DNA from: Litorivita sp050633545
GTDB lineage: Bacteria; Pseudomonadota; Alphaproteobacteria; Rhodobacterales; Rhodobacteraceae
Assembly: GCA_050633545.1 (NCBI GenBank)
Contig: JBOEGS010000005.1
Location: forward strand, 124,001 to 188,000
Direction of reading: 5' to 3'
DNA length: 64,000 nucleotides
The position numbers and the translations under genes are program-made. Shown piece after piece: positions 8,738 through 17,808 of the stretch (positions are counted from its first letter, which is position 1; each line of letters opens with the position of its first letter). Below the pieces are notes generated by a model that ran no database searches, was not told where the DNA came from, and saw only the letters and a program-made list of their open reading frames with translations.

Positions 8738-8851
8738 GGTGGGCGGTGTGTAGCCTCTTTTAGCGGGACTGCGCAAGGGTGAATAGCGCGAAAATATGCG
8801 GCAATATTTTCACGGCAACAGCATCCGCAAAACCGGCGCGCGGCGCGCGAT

Positions 8852-9583
8852 CTAACTGTCCAGATGCAGATAGACGCGGCGGTTCTGTTTGCCTTTTTTC
8901 TCAATCTTGCCAAGGCGCAAGCGGCCGATCTCGCCAAGGCGCGCAACATGGGTGCCGCCGCAAGGTTGCAGATCGATCTGCGTTTCGCCTTCGCCGATCC
9001 GCACCAAACGCACATGCCCCGCGCCCATCGGCGGCATGACGGACATGGTTTTCACCAAGTCGGGATTGGCGGCAAGCTCGGCATCGGTGATCCACTCTTC
9101 GCTCACCGGCAAATCCAATGACACCAGAACATTGAGCGCCTCCTCGATCTCGGCGCGGTCTTCGGGAGCCTGCGGCATATCGAAATCGAGCCGCCCCTTG
9201 TCCGCCGCAATCTGCCCGCCAGAGACCGGCAAAGGGATCACCACCGAGAGCAGATGCAGAGCCGTATGCACGCGCATATGACGGTGGCGGCGGTCCCAAT
9301 CGAGACTTTGCACCACCAAGGCCCCCACCGGCGGCAGCGCCGCAGGTTCGGACGGGATAAGGATGATATCGCCGCCCTCGCCTTTGACAGCGGTGGCGAT
9401 GCCAATCGAACAAAGGCCGTTCTCGTCTTGCCAATGCAGCTGGCCGCTATCACCAGGCTGCCCGCCTCCAGTGGGATAGAACAGGCAGGCGTCCAGAACG
9501 ATCCCGCCCTCAAGGGTATGGGCGTTTACGCGGGCCTCGGCCTCGCGCAGATAGGCATCGGTGCGAAAGAGCGGCGCGCTCAT
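8852..9583 (-). CDS. Alanyl-tRNA editing protein AlaX type
   Basis: A stand-alone homologue of the AlaRS editing domain that hydrolyses mischarged Ser- or Gly-tRNA(Ala). The 243-residue protein has the zinc-site motifs HTALHLL near residue 109 and CGGTH near residue 207, and the N-terminal YPTGGGQPGDSG motif. It lacks the AlaRS aminoacylation domain, as expected for AlaXp. Its ATG overlaps the stop of the upstream mscS-like gene (ATGA at 9580-9583), so it is translationally coupled in the cysK-mscS-alaX run. Context with a serine-derived cysteine pathway gene is suggestive but not proof of a shared role. Confidence 0.9.
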   Translation of the reverse strand: MSAPLFRTDAYLREAEARVNAHTLEGGIVLDACLFYPTGGGQPGDSGQLHWQDENGLCSIGIATAVKGEGGDIILIPSEPAALPPVGALVVQSLDWDRRHRHMRVHTALHLLSVVIPLPVSGGQIAADKGRLDFDMPQAPEDRAEIEEALNVLVSLDLPVSEEWITDAELAANPDLVKTMSVMPPMGAGHVRLVRIGEGETQIDLQPCGGTHVARLGEIGRLRLGKIEKKGKQNRRVYLHLDS

Positions 9584-12102
9584 GTGGTCTCTCCTTCGCC
9601 TGCCTCGGGGGCAGCATCATCGCCGCCCTGCCCGCGGCTGTCTTGATCCGGATCATCTTGGGGGCGAGGTGCGGAGGCGGATGCGGTGGCAGGCTCGTCA
9701 TGTGTCTGCCTGTGCTCCGCCGGAGCGGTGCGTAGCGCCTCGGGATTGCGCAGCCAGACATCACGCTGTGCGAAGGGAATTTCGATATTCTCTTGCGCGA
9801 ACCGCGCCGCGATGGCGTGGTTAAGTTCCGACAAAACCACCAATTTCCACGTCACCTCGCGCAAGATACAGCGAATTTCGAAGTCGAGACTGTCGGCTCC
9901 GAACCCCATAAACAGAACCTGCGGCTCGGGATTGGCCAAAACCATCGGGTGCTGCCCCGCCAGTTCGAGTAAAATCGCCTCGACCCGCCGTGTATCGGTG
10001 CCGTAGGCCACGCCGACCGAGGCGATCATCCGCCCCACGGTATTGCCGCGGGTGTAGTTTGTCACCGTGCCGGACACGAGATCGGCGTTCGGGACAATCA
10101 CATCGGTGCGGTCAAAGGTCTCGATCCGCGTCGAGCGCACCGAAATATCGCGCACGAAACCCTGTTGCCCGCCCACTTCGATCCAATCGCCCTCGGAAAT
10201 CGGACGCTCGACCAAAAGGATGATGCCGGAGACGAAATTCGACACGATGTTTTGCAAGCCAAAGCCGATGCCGACCGAAAGCGCACCGGCGACGATGGCA
10301 AGGCTCGACAGATCAATGCCTGCGCTGGTGATCGCAATCACAGCGGCCAAGAAGATGCCCAGATAGCCAACCCCCGCCACCATCGCGTTGCGCCCGCCGA
10401 CGTCGAGTTTGGTTTTCGGCAAAACGGTGGTTTTCAATGTGGTTTGCAAGGCCCGCGTGATGCCGAAACCGATGGCGAAGACCACAACAAAGGTCAGGAA
10501 ATCGGAGGGCGAAATGCGTGTGCTACCGATCGAGAAGCCTTCGGTGAACCGTGTCCAGATTTCGGTCAGATCGGTCCAGCGCGCGCCCCAGATCAAGCCA
10601 AAGGCCGGCATCGACAGAACGAACAAAACCACGCCGGTCAGCACCGGCACAAGGCTGTCACGCCCGCCCTCGCGGTTGCCGGTGATCAGCACGTAGAATT
10701 CGAACAGGAGCCTTTGAACAATCAACAAAAAGCCGAAGACTTCGAGCGACAAAAGCGCCGGAAAGATCATCGCCTCGCTGGCGCGCGCATAACCGACGAG
10801 CGCCGCCGTGACGCCCAAGATGGCGATCAGCACCAATATCCGCCGGATAAACAAGGTCGCGCGGCTTTGGAGTTTCGTCTCGTCGCTCCCTTCGGTCGCC
10901 ATCTCCTCGCTTGGCGCGGTATTCGCGCCCGGCGCGCGCAAGATACGCGAAATCCGCATCAATAAAAGCGCGCCCGCAACCACCAAGCCAAGGGTCAAAA
11001 CCCCGCGCGTGCCCGATTGCAAATCGAATGTATCGGCGAACTGGCGGGTGATATCGGAGGTCGCAAGCACCAAGCCCGTCAGCCCCGCGTAAAGCCGCCC
11101 CTCGCGGCGGCGCTCGAACGGAACGCTCAAAGGCGGATCGACCTGCTCGCTGCGCGGAAAGAGCCGCGCGCCCAGCCACAAAGCGGCGAAATAGGCAAAT
11201 CCCGCCGCCGGAATCACATTGACGATCTCGGCGCCGCGCCGCCCGATCAATCCGGTCAGCCCAAAGGCTTCGGTGATCGCGGCCAACCCCAACAGCGGCA
11301 AAAACAACTGTCCCAGCGAGAGACCAAAGCCGATCAACCAGCGCGCCGCCGTTGCGCCGCCCAATTGCACGCGCGTTGCGGCAGTTTCCATCCAGATCCG
11401 CCCGCGCAGCATCAACAACAGGCCCAGAACAACCAAAATACCGATCACCGGCGCATTGGCGCGTAGCTTGGCGCGCTGCGGCGCGCTCGACCAATTGTCC
11501 AACGTCTCGCCTCGCAGGGTATCGATACCGGCCCAAACCGCCGCTGCAGCTTCGGGCCAGCGCGCGGGGTTCAGAGGGCTTGGATCAAGGCGCAGCAAGG
11601 CACGGGTCTGGCGGTCGCGTATGACCTCGTCGATGCCGCGAATGATGCCGTCGGCGCGGCTATAGGCGATGTTGGCCGCCGTGATCGGCGCTTCGAGCTT
11701 GGCCAGACGGGCCTTGAGCAATTGGCGCTGCTTGGCGGTATCGGCAGGCTCTTCGACGCCATCGGCAGGCGCAGGGCCGAGCGCGGCAAGCTGGTCGCGC
11801 ACCGTTTGCAGCGCATTGCCCCCGCCCGATTGCGCCTCCGAAAAGCGCGCGCGCCATGAGACGATATCGGCGCGCAAAGCGTCAAGATCGGCGGTGTTCG
11901 CTTCTTTTGCCGCGATGATGGCATCTGCAACATCGGCGCGCTCTTCCCAAGCGGCGTAGTCAATTTCTGCGGCCGCGTCTTGTGCGTAAAGCGCGCCCGC
12001 GCCCGAACCATAGCCAGAAAGACCCGCCGTAAGCGGCGCGCCCAAGAGCAGGCAAAGCGCCAGAAGAGGCGCGAGGAACAAGCGGCGCCGCACAGGCGTC
12101 AC
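9580..12102 (-). CDS. Large MscS-family mechanosensitive channel with DUF3772-like N-terminal domain
   Basis: An 840-residue inner-membrane protein. It begins with a signal-like segment (LFLAPLLALCLLLGAP), then a long periplasmic helical part resembling DUF3772, about ten hydrophobic segments, and a C-terminal MscS core (AGALSVGIGFGLQNIVSNFVSG pore region followed by ERPISEGDWIEVGG and TRIETFDRTDVIVPN). It should open under membrane tension and release solutes on hypoosmotic shock. I chose the GTG at 12102, which overlaps the cysK stop (GTGA); the open frame continues to 12624 but that part is antisense to cysK. The last 50 residues are a charged low-complexity tail. Confidence 0.88.
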   Translation of the reverse strand: MTPVRRRLFLAPLLALCLLLGAPLTAGLSGYGSGAGALYAQDAAAEIDYAAWEERADVADAIIAAKEANTADLDALRADIVSWRARFSEAQSGGGNALQTVRDQLAALGPAPADGVEEPADTAKQRQLLKARLAKLEAPITAANIAYSRADGIIRGIDEVIRDRQTRALLRLDPSPLNPARWPEAAAAVWAGIDTLRGETLDNWSSAPQRAKLRANAPVIGILVVLGLLLMLRGRIWMETAATRVQLGGATAARWLIGFGLSLGQLFLPLLGLAAITEAFGLTGLIGRRGAEIVNVIPAAGFAYFAALWLGARLFPRSEQVDPPLSVPFERRREGRLYAGLTGLVLATSDITRQFADTFDLQSGTRGVLTLGLVVAGALLLMRISRILRAPGANTAPSEEMATEGSDETKLQSRATLFIRRILVLIAILGVTAALVGYARASEAMIFPALLSLEVFGFLLIVQRLLFEFYVLITGNREGGRDSLVPVLTGVVLFVLSMPAFGLIWGARWTDLTEIWTRFTEGFSIGSTRISPSDFLTFVVVFAIGFGITRALQTTLKTTVLPKTKLDVGGRNAMVAGVGYLGIFLAAVIAITSAGIDLSSLAIVAGALSVGIGFGLQNIVSNFVSGIILLVERPISEGDWIEVGGQQGFVRDISVRSTRIETFDRTDVIVPNADLVSGTVTNYTRGNTVGRMIASVGVAYGTDTRRVEAILLELAGQHPMVLANPEPQVLFMGFGADSLDFEIRCILREVTWKLVVLSELNHAIAARFAQENIEIPFAQRDVWLRNPEALRTAPAEHRQTHDEPATASASAPRPQDDPDQDSRGQGGDDAAPEAGEGETT

Positions 12103-13130
12103 GACGTAAAGACGCCAGGGATCGAGCGCGGCGCATGGGTTAACCAGCTTGGCACCGGCAGGCCTTTTTCTTGCAAGAACTCGGGATTGAAGAGCTTGGA
12201 TTGATAGCGCGTGCCATAGTCGCACAGGATGGTCACAATCGTATGGCCTGGCCCCATTTCGCGCGCCAAACGGATGGCTCCGGCGACATTGATGCCGGAC
12301 GAGCCGCCAAGGCAAAGACCCTCGTGCTGCAGCAGATCGAACACGACGGGAAGCGCTTCTTCGTCGGGAATCTGGTAGGAGAAATCGGGGGTAAAGCCTT
12401 CGAGGTTTGCGGTGATCCGCCCTTGGCCGATGCCTTCGGTGATCGAGGTGCCGCTCGAGGCAAATTCGCCCGTGGTGTAAAAGCTGTGCAGCGCCGCGCC
12501 CATCGGATCGGCAATCGCGATTTTCACGCCATGCGGCTGCAGCGCCATGCCGACGCCCGCAAGCGTGCCGCCCGAGCCGACAGCGGCCACGAAACCGTCG
12601 ACCCTGCCGCCGGTTTGCTCCCAAATCTCGGGACCGGTGCCTTCGATATGGGCTTGGCGGTTGGCGACATTGTCAAACTGGTTCGCCCAGATCGCGCCAT
12701 TTGGCTCGGTTTGGGCCAGCTGTGCCGCCAGACGCTCGGAGTAGCGCACATAGTTGTTGGGATTTTTGTAAGGCGCCGCAGGCACTTGCACCAGCTCGGC
12801 CCCCGCCAGTTCCAACATGTCTTTCTTTTCCTGAGACTGGGTCTCGGGAATGACAATCACGGTTTTGAAACCCATAGAGGCCCCGACCAAGGCAAGGCCG
12901 ATGCCGGTATTGCCCGCCGTGCCTTCGACAATCGTGCCGCCCGGTTTGAGGTCCCCGCGCGCGATGGCGTCCTTGATGATATAGAGCGCCGCGCGATCCT
13001 TGACCGATTGTCCGGGATTGAGGAATTCGGCTTTGCCCAAAATGGTGCACCCCGTGGCCACCGAGGCCGCGCGCAGCTTGATCAGCGGGGTATTTCCCAC
13101 CGCATGGGCCAGATCTTGTGCAAACTTCAT
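12099..13130 (-). CDS. cysK: Cysteine synthase (O-acetylserine sulfhydrylase), trg-locus type
   Basis: PLP enzyme that joins O-acetylserine and sulfide to make cysteine. The 343-residue sequence has the PLP lysine in NPGQSVKDRAA, the substrate loop EGTAGNTGIG, and the glycine-rich phosphate loop GSGGTLAG. It follows trgB after 116 nt and is coupled to the mscS-like gene by a GTGA overlap. In Rhodobacter sphaeroides a cysK gene lies next to trgA and trgB and all contribute to tellurite resistance (O'Gara, Gomelsky and Kaplan), so this is probably the same locus. Near-family alternatives such as cystathionine beta-synthase lack support because there is no CBS or heme region. Confidence 0.93.
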   Translation of the reverse strand: MKFAQDLAHAVGNTPLIKLRAASVATGCTILGKAEFLNPGQSVKDRAALYIIKDAIARGDLKPGGTIVEGTAGNTGIGLALVGASMGFKTVIVIPETQSQEKKDMLELAGAELVQVPAAPYKNPNNYVRYSERLAAQLAQTEPNGAIWANQFDNVANRQAHIEGTGPEIWEQTGGRVDGFVAAVGSGGTLAGVGMALQPHGVKIAIADPMGAALHSFYTTGEFASSGTSITEGIGQGRITANLEGFTPDFSYQIPDEEALPVVFDLLQHEGLCLGGSSGINVAGAIRLAREMGPGHTIVTILCDYGTRYQSKLFNPEFLQEKGLPVPSWLTHAPRSIPGVFTS

Positions 13131-13246
13131 TGCGGGTGCTCCTTCTCAAGCCTTCAGGTCTTGGAAACGCGGCGCCGTGCTGCGCGTCGTTTCATAAATT
13201 CGTCGCTCAAGATGTATTCGGCCTTGGGCGCGAACTCAAGCCGCCA

Positions 13247-14422
13247 TCAGCCAAGATTGCGCAATCGGGGACGCGCCGCCGCAAGCCAAAGCAGCATCAG
13301 GATCAGCGGTCCGTTATTGGCCTCGCCAGAGGACACAAGACCCATCGCAGCCTCAAAGGACAGAACATGGGTCCGGATGTCTTCATGTTCGGATGCCAGC
13401 CCGCCCTGCCCTTGGGCGAGATCAGGCAAGTCGCATAAGCCAAGGAAAAGGTGGAAAAATTCCGTGCTGCAACCGGGACTTGGGTAATGCGCGCTGACCT
13501 TCTCTATCGCGCGCAGCGTCAATCCGGCCTCTTCTACCGCTTCACGTTTTGCCGCCTCTTCGGGCGTCTCGCCGCCGTCGATCCGGCCCGCGACGGGTTC
13601 CAGTTGGAAGGGTTTGGGATCGCCGCGCCCGAAAGGTCCCATACGAAATTGTTCGACCAAGAGCACGCGGTCGCGGACCGGATCATAGGGCAAAAGGATC
13701 GCCGCATCGCCGACGACGAAAATTTCGCGCTCCAAGACCTCGCTATGGCCGCCGCCAAATTTTGGCAGTTGCACGCGATGGGACTGATGCAAGAAGAACC
13801 CTGCATGATCGGTGCGGGCGCCGTGGCGGATCACCTCACTGCTTTGGGTGGCGCTGCGCACGGCGCTTGGCGCGGATTGACGGGCCAAAAGCTGTGCGGC
13901 GGCGCGGGTTCGGATCATCGGGAATTTTTGCGCAAGCTGTTGCGGGGTGATCTGCCCGAAATAGCTGATCGCTTCTTGCGCGGCGGTCATGGCCAAAGCT
14001 GCGCGATCTTTGCGCCAGACGTCAAAAGACCACGCGCGTTCATGCGACATGCGCACCTGCGCGTCCAAAGGCTGGATCGGGAAATAGACCTGCGCAGCCG
14101 TATCAACGCGCGCACCGGCTTCCTCGCGGCCGGTTTCAACCATAGCGCCGCGCAGCTCATAACCGAAACCAAGCTCGTAAAAATCGAGCCGCGCGATGTC
14201 CTGCGGCGTCAGTCCTTGCACCAATAGCCCTGCGGCCTCGACGCCCTTTTGCGCGCAAATCATCGGGTAGCTGCCGTCAGGCACCGCGTCATAGCAGCGG
14301 TGATCGGGCAAATAGGCGGGCACAATTTGGAACTTCGCATCCAGATCGGCCTCCCGCAGGCCCAAGATACGAGCCAAAAGCGGCCGGTGACAAAGTGTTC
14401 CGTATAGAAAAATATCGGCCAT
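13247..14422 (-). CDS. trgB: TrgB-like protein: AIG2-like (gamma-glutamylcyclotransferase fold) domain fused to Nudix hydrolase
   Basis: A 391-residue two-domain protein. Residues about 1-110 resemble the AIG2/GGCT fold (FLYGTLCHRPLLARILG, and LDFYELGFGYELR with the acidic residue of that fold). Residues about 195-370 are a Nudix hydrolase with a full Nudix box from AGRIDGGE to REAVEEAGL near residue 290, like ADP-ribose pyrophosphatases. The start at 14422 is preferred over 14437 because GGAG lies upstream at a workable distance. It sits between trgA and cysK as in the Rhodobacter tellurite-resistance locus. The molecular role in tellurite resistance is not known; nucleotide-diphosphate housecleaning is a reasonable inference. 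Confidence 0.88.
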   Translation of the reverse strand: MADIFLYGTLCHRPLLARILGLREADLDAKFQIVPAYLPDHRCYDAVPDGSYPMICAQKGVEAAGLLVQGLTPQDIARLDFYELGFGYELRGAMVETGREEAGARVDTAAQVYFPIQPLDAQVRMSHERAWSFDVWRKDRAALAMTAAQEAISYFGQITPQQLAQKFPMIRTRAAAQLLARQSAPSAVRSATQSSEVIRHGARTDHAGFFLHQSHRVQLPKFGGGHSEVLEREIFVVGDAAILLPYDPVRDRVLLVEQFRMGPFGRGDPKPFQLEPVAGRIDGGETPEEAAKREAVEEAGLTLRAIEKVSAHYPSPGCSTEFFHLFLGLCDLPDLAQGQGGLASEHEDIRTHVLSFEAAMGLVSSGEANNGPLILMLLWLAAARPRLRNLG

Positions 14423-14464
14423 TCGCTGTGGCTCCATCGCTGGGCGGGAAACGCCGCGAAACGC

Positions 14465-14905
14465 TTACTTGAAACGCGAGGCGGTAAATTCGGTCAAAAG
14501 GCCAGAGATCACCGCACCAGCGGCCAAGGTTCCGATCACCAACGGATCGGACAGGATCAACGCATATTCAATCGCGGTTTGAAACATGTCGGCCAGCGCT
14601 TCCATCGGACCGTCAAAACGGCGCCGCATCGACAGGCGCAGCATCTCGTTGCCCGCGTGCACGAAGATCGCCCAAAACACCAACATAATGACACCGGTGA
14701 CACCATTTCCAATTGCACCGGAGCGCCCGTGCCCTGCCCGCGTGCCAAGGATAAGCCAGCCGCTGATCGCACCGATGACGGCATTGACCACATTGAACCA
14801 TCCAAAATCGCCCTGATCGGGTAGCAGCATGCGCACCTCAACCGAGACAATCCATCCAACCGCCGCAAGACAAAAAGCAGCCATCAGTTTCGCCCCTGTT
14901 GGCAT
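14465..14905 (-). CDS. trgA: TrgA family membrane protein
   Basis: A 146-residue integral membrane protein with four hydrophobic stretches (about residues 6-24, 37-54, 66-86 and 118-138). It matches the small TrgA protein of the Rhodobacter tellurite-resistance locus, both in pattern and by its position just before trgB and cysK. I call the start at 14905 (MPTGAKLMAAF), where family members begin; an in-frame ATG at 14929, 3 nt after the cfa stop with AAAGG touching it, is possible. The function is unproven; the name reflects mutant phenotype work in Rhodobacter sphaeroides. Confidence 0.82.
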   Translation of the reverse strand: MPTGAKLMAAFCLAAVGWIVSVEVRMLLPDQGDFGWFNVVNAVIGAISGWLILGTRAGHGRSGAIGNGVTGVIMLVFWAIFVHAGNEMLRLSMRRRFDGPMEALADMFQTAIEYALILSDPLVIGTLAAGAVISGLLTEFTASRFK

Positions 14906-14932
14906 GCGGGCGGAAGAGGTCGGGATCATCCT

Positions 14933-16141
14933 TTAGCTCGGCCTTGTGATTGTAATTTGCGTTACATCACAGTTTCCCCCCTCAAAGGCACCGGCGCAAG
15001 AGGTAAGATAGAAATTCCACATCCGCTTGAAACGCGCGTCAAATCCGAGCTTGGCCACTTCGTCCCAACGCGCATTGAACGTCTCGAACCAGCGGCGCAG
15101 CGTCAGGCTATAGCTATTGCCGAACTCGATGGATCGGGTGAACTCAAGCCCCGCTTTGGATATCTCGGCGCGCAGCGCTTTGGGGCTGGGTAACATCCCG
15201 CCTGGAAAAATGTATTTTTGAATAAAATCAACGCCTTTTCGGTAGGTCTCGAACCGTTTGTCTTGCACCGTGATGATTTGCAGCGTCGCCTTCGCACCAG
15301 GGTTCAGGCACCGTTTCACAGTATCGAAATAGACCGGCCAATATTGCTCGCCCACGGCCTCGAACATCTCGATCGAGGCGATGCCGTCATAGGTGGCTGT
15401 TTCGTCGCGGTAGTCTTGTAGCTTGAAATCGACCAGATGCGAAAGTCCTGCCTTTTCAATGCGTTCACGGGCATAGTTCAACTGCTCGACGCTCAAGGTC
15501 AGCCCCGTCACCCGCATCCCGCGCTCGCGCGCGGCATATTCCGCAAACCCGCCCCATCCGCATCCGATTTCGAGCAAATGATCGCCTGCCTTGGCGCCGA
15601 TCTGATCAACCATCGAGGCGTATTTGGCAATCTGCGCCGCCTCGAGGCTCTCTTGGCCGGTCTCAAACATGGCGCTGGAATAGGTCATCGTATCGTCGAG
15701 CCAGAGCGCATAGAAATCATTGCCCAGATCGTAATGGGCGGCGATGTTTTTCTTGGCCTGTTCGATGGTATTGCGGTTCATCCAATGGCGCATCCGCTCG
15801 TAGGAGCGGACAAAAAACATGCCTGGAAATCCGTCGTAAAGCTCGTCGTTCTCGGCATGGAGCAAATCGAGGAAGGCCTGCAAATCGGGCGTGGACCACC
15901 ATTCGTCCAGATAGGCCTCGCAAAACCCCAAATCCCCCTCTCGCACCAGACGTGCGAAGATCTCGGGATTATGGACGTGCAATTCGGCAATCGGGCCGGC
16001 GTTCTGGCCTTCGGCGCGGAACCTGCGCCCGTCAGGCAGAACAAAATCAAGGCGTCCGTTCGGCATATTGCAGGCCACCTCAAAGACCCGCGCAAAATAG
16101 CGTGGCAAATCCTTTTGGCCTTTGGTGCTCGTCAAAATCAT
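14933..16141 (-). CDS. cfa: Cyclopropane-fatty-acyl-phospholipid synthase family methyltransferase
   Basis: SAM-dependent enzyme that methylates or cyclopropanates unsaturated acyl chains of membrane phospholipids. The 402-residue protein has the family's lipid-binding N-terminal part, then IAAHYDLGNDFYALWLDD near residue 135, the SAM site LLEIGCGWGGFAEYAA near residue 193 and the KYIFPGGMLPS motif. It has no signal peptide and should act at the inner leaflet of the membrane. It is the first gene of a leftward run with trgA 3-27 nt behind it, suggesting a membrane-stress operon. Rhodobacterales have several paralogues of this family, so the exact lipid product is not certain. Confidence 0.9.
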   Translation of the reverse strand: MILTSTKGQKDLPRYFARVFEVACNMPNGRLDFVLPDGRRFRAEGQNAGPIAELHVHNPEIFARLVREGDLGFCEAYLDEWWSTPDLQAFLDLLHAENDELYDGFPGMFFVRSYERMRHWMNRNTIEQAKKNIAAHYDLGNDFYALWLDDTMTYSSAMFETGQESLEAAQIAKYASMVDQIGAKAGDHLLEIGCGWGGFAEYAARERGMRVTGLTLSVEQLNYARERIEKAGLSHLVDFKLQDYRDETATYDGIASIEMFEAVGEQYWPVYFDTVKRCLNPGAKATLQIITVQDKRFETYRKGVDFIQKYIFPGGMLPSPKALRAEISKAGLEFTRSIEFGNSYSLTLRRWFETFNARWDEVAKLGFDARFKRMWNFYLTSCAGAFEGGNCDVTQITITRPS

Positions 16142-16241
16142 AGCTCGTCCTCCGCGCGCTTGCCCCCGTGGCGCGCCGTGAAAGGCTAAACCGCGCTGGG
16201 GGGTGCAAGCAAGTTTTCGTTAAGATGTTAGAGTAACCGTT

Positions 16242-17660
16242 TCAAAAGTCACGGTTTTCATAGGCTTCCAAAGCCCGCTGACGCCCCTGCGCGAGGCTGA
16301 TCAGCGGCTTTGCGGCCTCCATGTCAGGCGACAGGCCCCATGACCGTGGCACCGCGTCGAAATAGGATAGCGCCGTGTCGCTGGGGCGGTTTTGCCCCTC
16401 TGCGATCCACGCATGACGGTAAGCCCCTTCGGGGTCGAATTTCTCGGCCTGCGTCTCGGGATTGAATATGCGAAAATAGGGCGCGGCATCGGGGCCTGAG
16501 CCGGCCACCCATTGCCATCCCATGGCGTTGGAGGCGATGTCCCAATCGCTCAGGCAGTCTTCGAACCACGCCTGCCCCACCCGCCAGTCCACCAACAGAT
16601 GTTTGGTCAGATAGGAGGCAGCAATCATTCGCGCGCGGTTGTGCATTTTGCCCGTGACATACATTTGCCGCATCGCCGCATCGACAAAACCGACCCCTGT
16701 GCGCCCTTGCTTCCAACGCAAAACTGCCTCTGCCGCGGCCTCTTCGTCGCGCCAGCCAAAGCGCTCCCAGCCTTCGCGCCAGTTGCGCTCCAGAATATGC
16801 GGCGTGTGATGCATCAGGTGATAGGCAAACTCGCGCCAGACCAACTCTTTGAGAAAATGCTCCGCCCCCGTTTTGCCCTCCTTAGCGGCGCGATGGGCGG
16901 CGTGCCAACATTGATGCGGGCTGATCTCTCCGAAGGTCAAAGGCTCGGACAGCATCGAGGTGGCATCTTGGGCGGCAAAATCGCGTCTGGCTTTGTAATC
17001 ATTGATCTTATGGGCGATGAAAGCCCCGAGCCGCCCCTGCGCCGCCGCCTCGCCGATCATTGCATGTTGCTCCATCACGGCCGCGCCGCGCCGCAAGGCT
17101 GCGCCCATTTGCCACTCTTCAATGGCCTCGCTTTGCGGCCATGTTTCGGGCACCGTGATGGCATCAGGTTTGGGCAATGGGGCATCGACTTGCACGTCTT
17201 TGACGGCGCGCCAGAACGGCGAATAGACCTTGTAGTATCCGCCGGTTTTGGTCTCGACTGTCCAAGGCTCGAACAGCAAATGACCGCCAAAGCTTTTCGC
17301 CTCGATGCCTTCGGCGCGCAGCTCGGATTTGACATGGGTGTCACGCGCCACCGCACCCGGATCATAGAGCCGCGACCAATAGACCGCATCGGCGCCGGTC
17401 TCGCGGATCAATTCGCGCAAAACCTCCACCGCGGGGCCGCGCCGCAGGATAAGACGCGATCCCGCCGCCTCCAGGGCCTGCGTCAAAACCTCGATACCGC
17501 GCCCCAGCCGCCATTTCGCCGCCGCACCGAGATGCGCGACCTGATCATCAAAGATGTACACAGGCACCACCGCGCCGCGCGCGCAGGCCGCAACAAGCGC
17601 CGGATGATCCGTCAGGCGCAAATCGCGGCGCAGCCAGAGTATCGTCGTCGGTTTATTCAT
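16242..17660 (-). CDS. phrB: Deoxyribodipyrimidine photolyase (cryptochrome/photolyase family)
   Basis: Light-driven flavoprotein that splits UV-induced cyclobutane pyrimidine dimers. The 472-residue length is typical of class I CPD photolyases. Seen are the N-terminal TILWLRRDLRLTDHPAL segment of the antenna domain, the FAD-binding core with LKELVWREFAYHLMHHTP, TGVGFVDAAMRQMYVTGKMHNRARM and the DWDIASNAMGWQWVAGSG segment that holds FAD. A cryptochrome cannot be excluded by motif alone, but the catalytic core looks complete. The gene stands alone; 16142-16241 before it and 17661-17808 after it hold no recognisable feature. Confidence 0.95.
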   Translation of the reverse strand: MNKPTTILWLRRDLRLTDHPALVAACARGAVVPVYIFDDQVAHLGAAAKWRLGRGIEVLTQALEAAGSRLILRRGPAVEVLRELIRETGADAVYWSRLYDPGAVARDTHVKSELRAEGIEAKSFGGHLLFEPWTVETKTGGYYKVYSPFWRAVKDVQVDAPLPKPDAITVPETWPQSEAIEEWQMGAALRRGAAVMEQHAMIGEAAAQGRLGAFIAHKINDYKARRDFAAQDATSMLSEPLTFGEISPHQCWHAAHRAAKEGKTGAEHFLKELVWREFAYHLMHHTPHILERNWREGWERFGWRDEEAAAEAVLRWKQGRTGVGFVDAAMRQMYVTGKMHNRARMIAASYLTKHLLVDWRVGQAWFEDCLSDWDIASNAMGWQWVAGSGPDAAPYFRIFNPETQAEKFDPEGAYRHAWIAEGQNRPSDTALSYFDAVPRSWGLSPDMEAAKPLISLAQGRQRALEAYENRDF

Positions 17661-17808
17661 CGCGCCCCTCGGTTTTTCTTGCCTTATCGGGGTATTACGC
17701 AGGACCGGCCGCTTCGGTTCACTTTAGATTGAATTTGTTGCTCCCTCCAGAGGCGCGCGACGCTTGCCCGCCGCCAAGACAGGGCAGCGGGCAGCCAAAT
17801 GGCGAGGC

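Noticed and set aside
12103..12624. In-frame N-terminal extension of the mscS-like gene by 174 codons
   Set aside because: This stretch is antisense to cysK and has shadow-type composition; the GTG at 12102 overlaps the cysK stop and precedes a proper signal-like segment.
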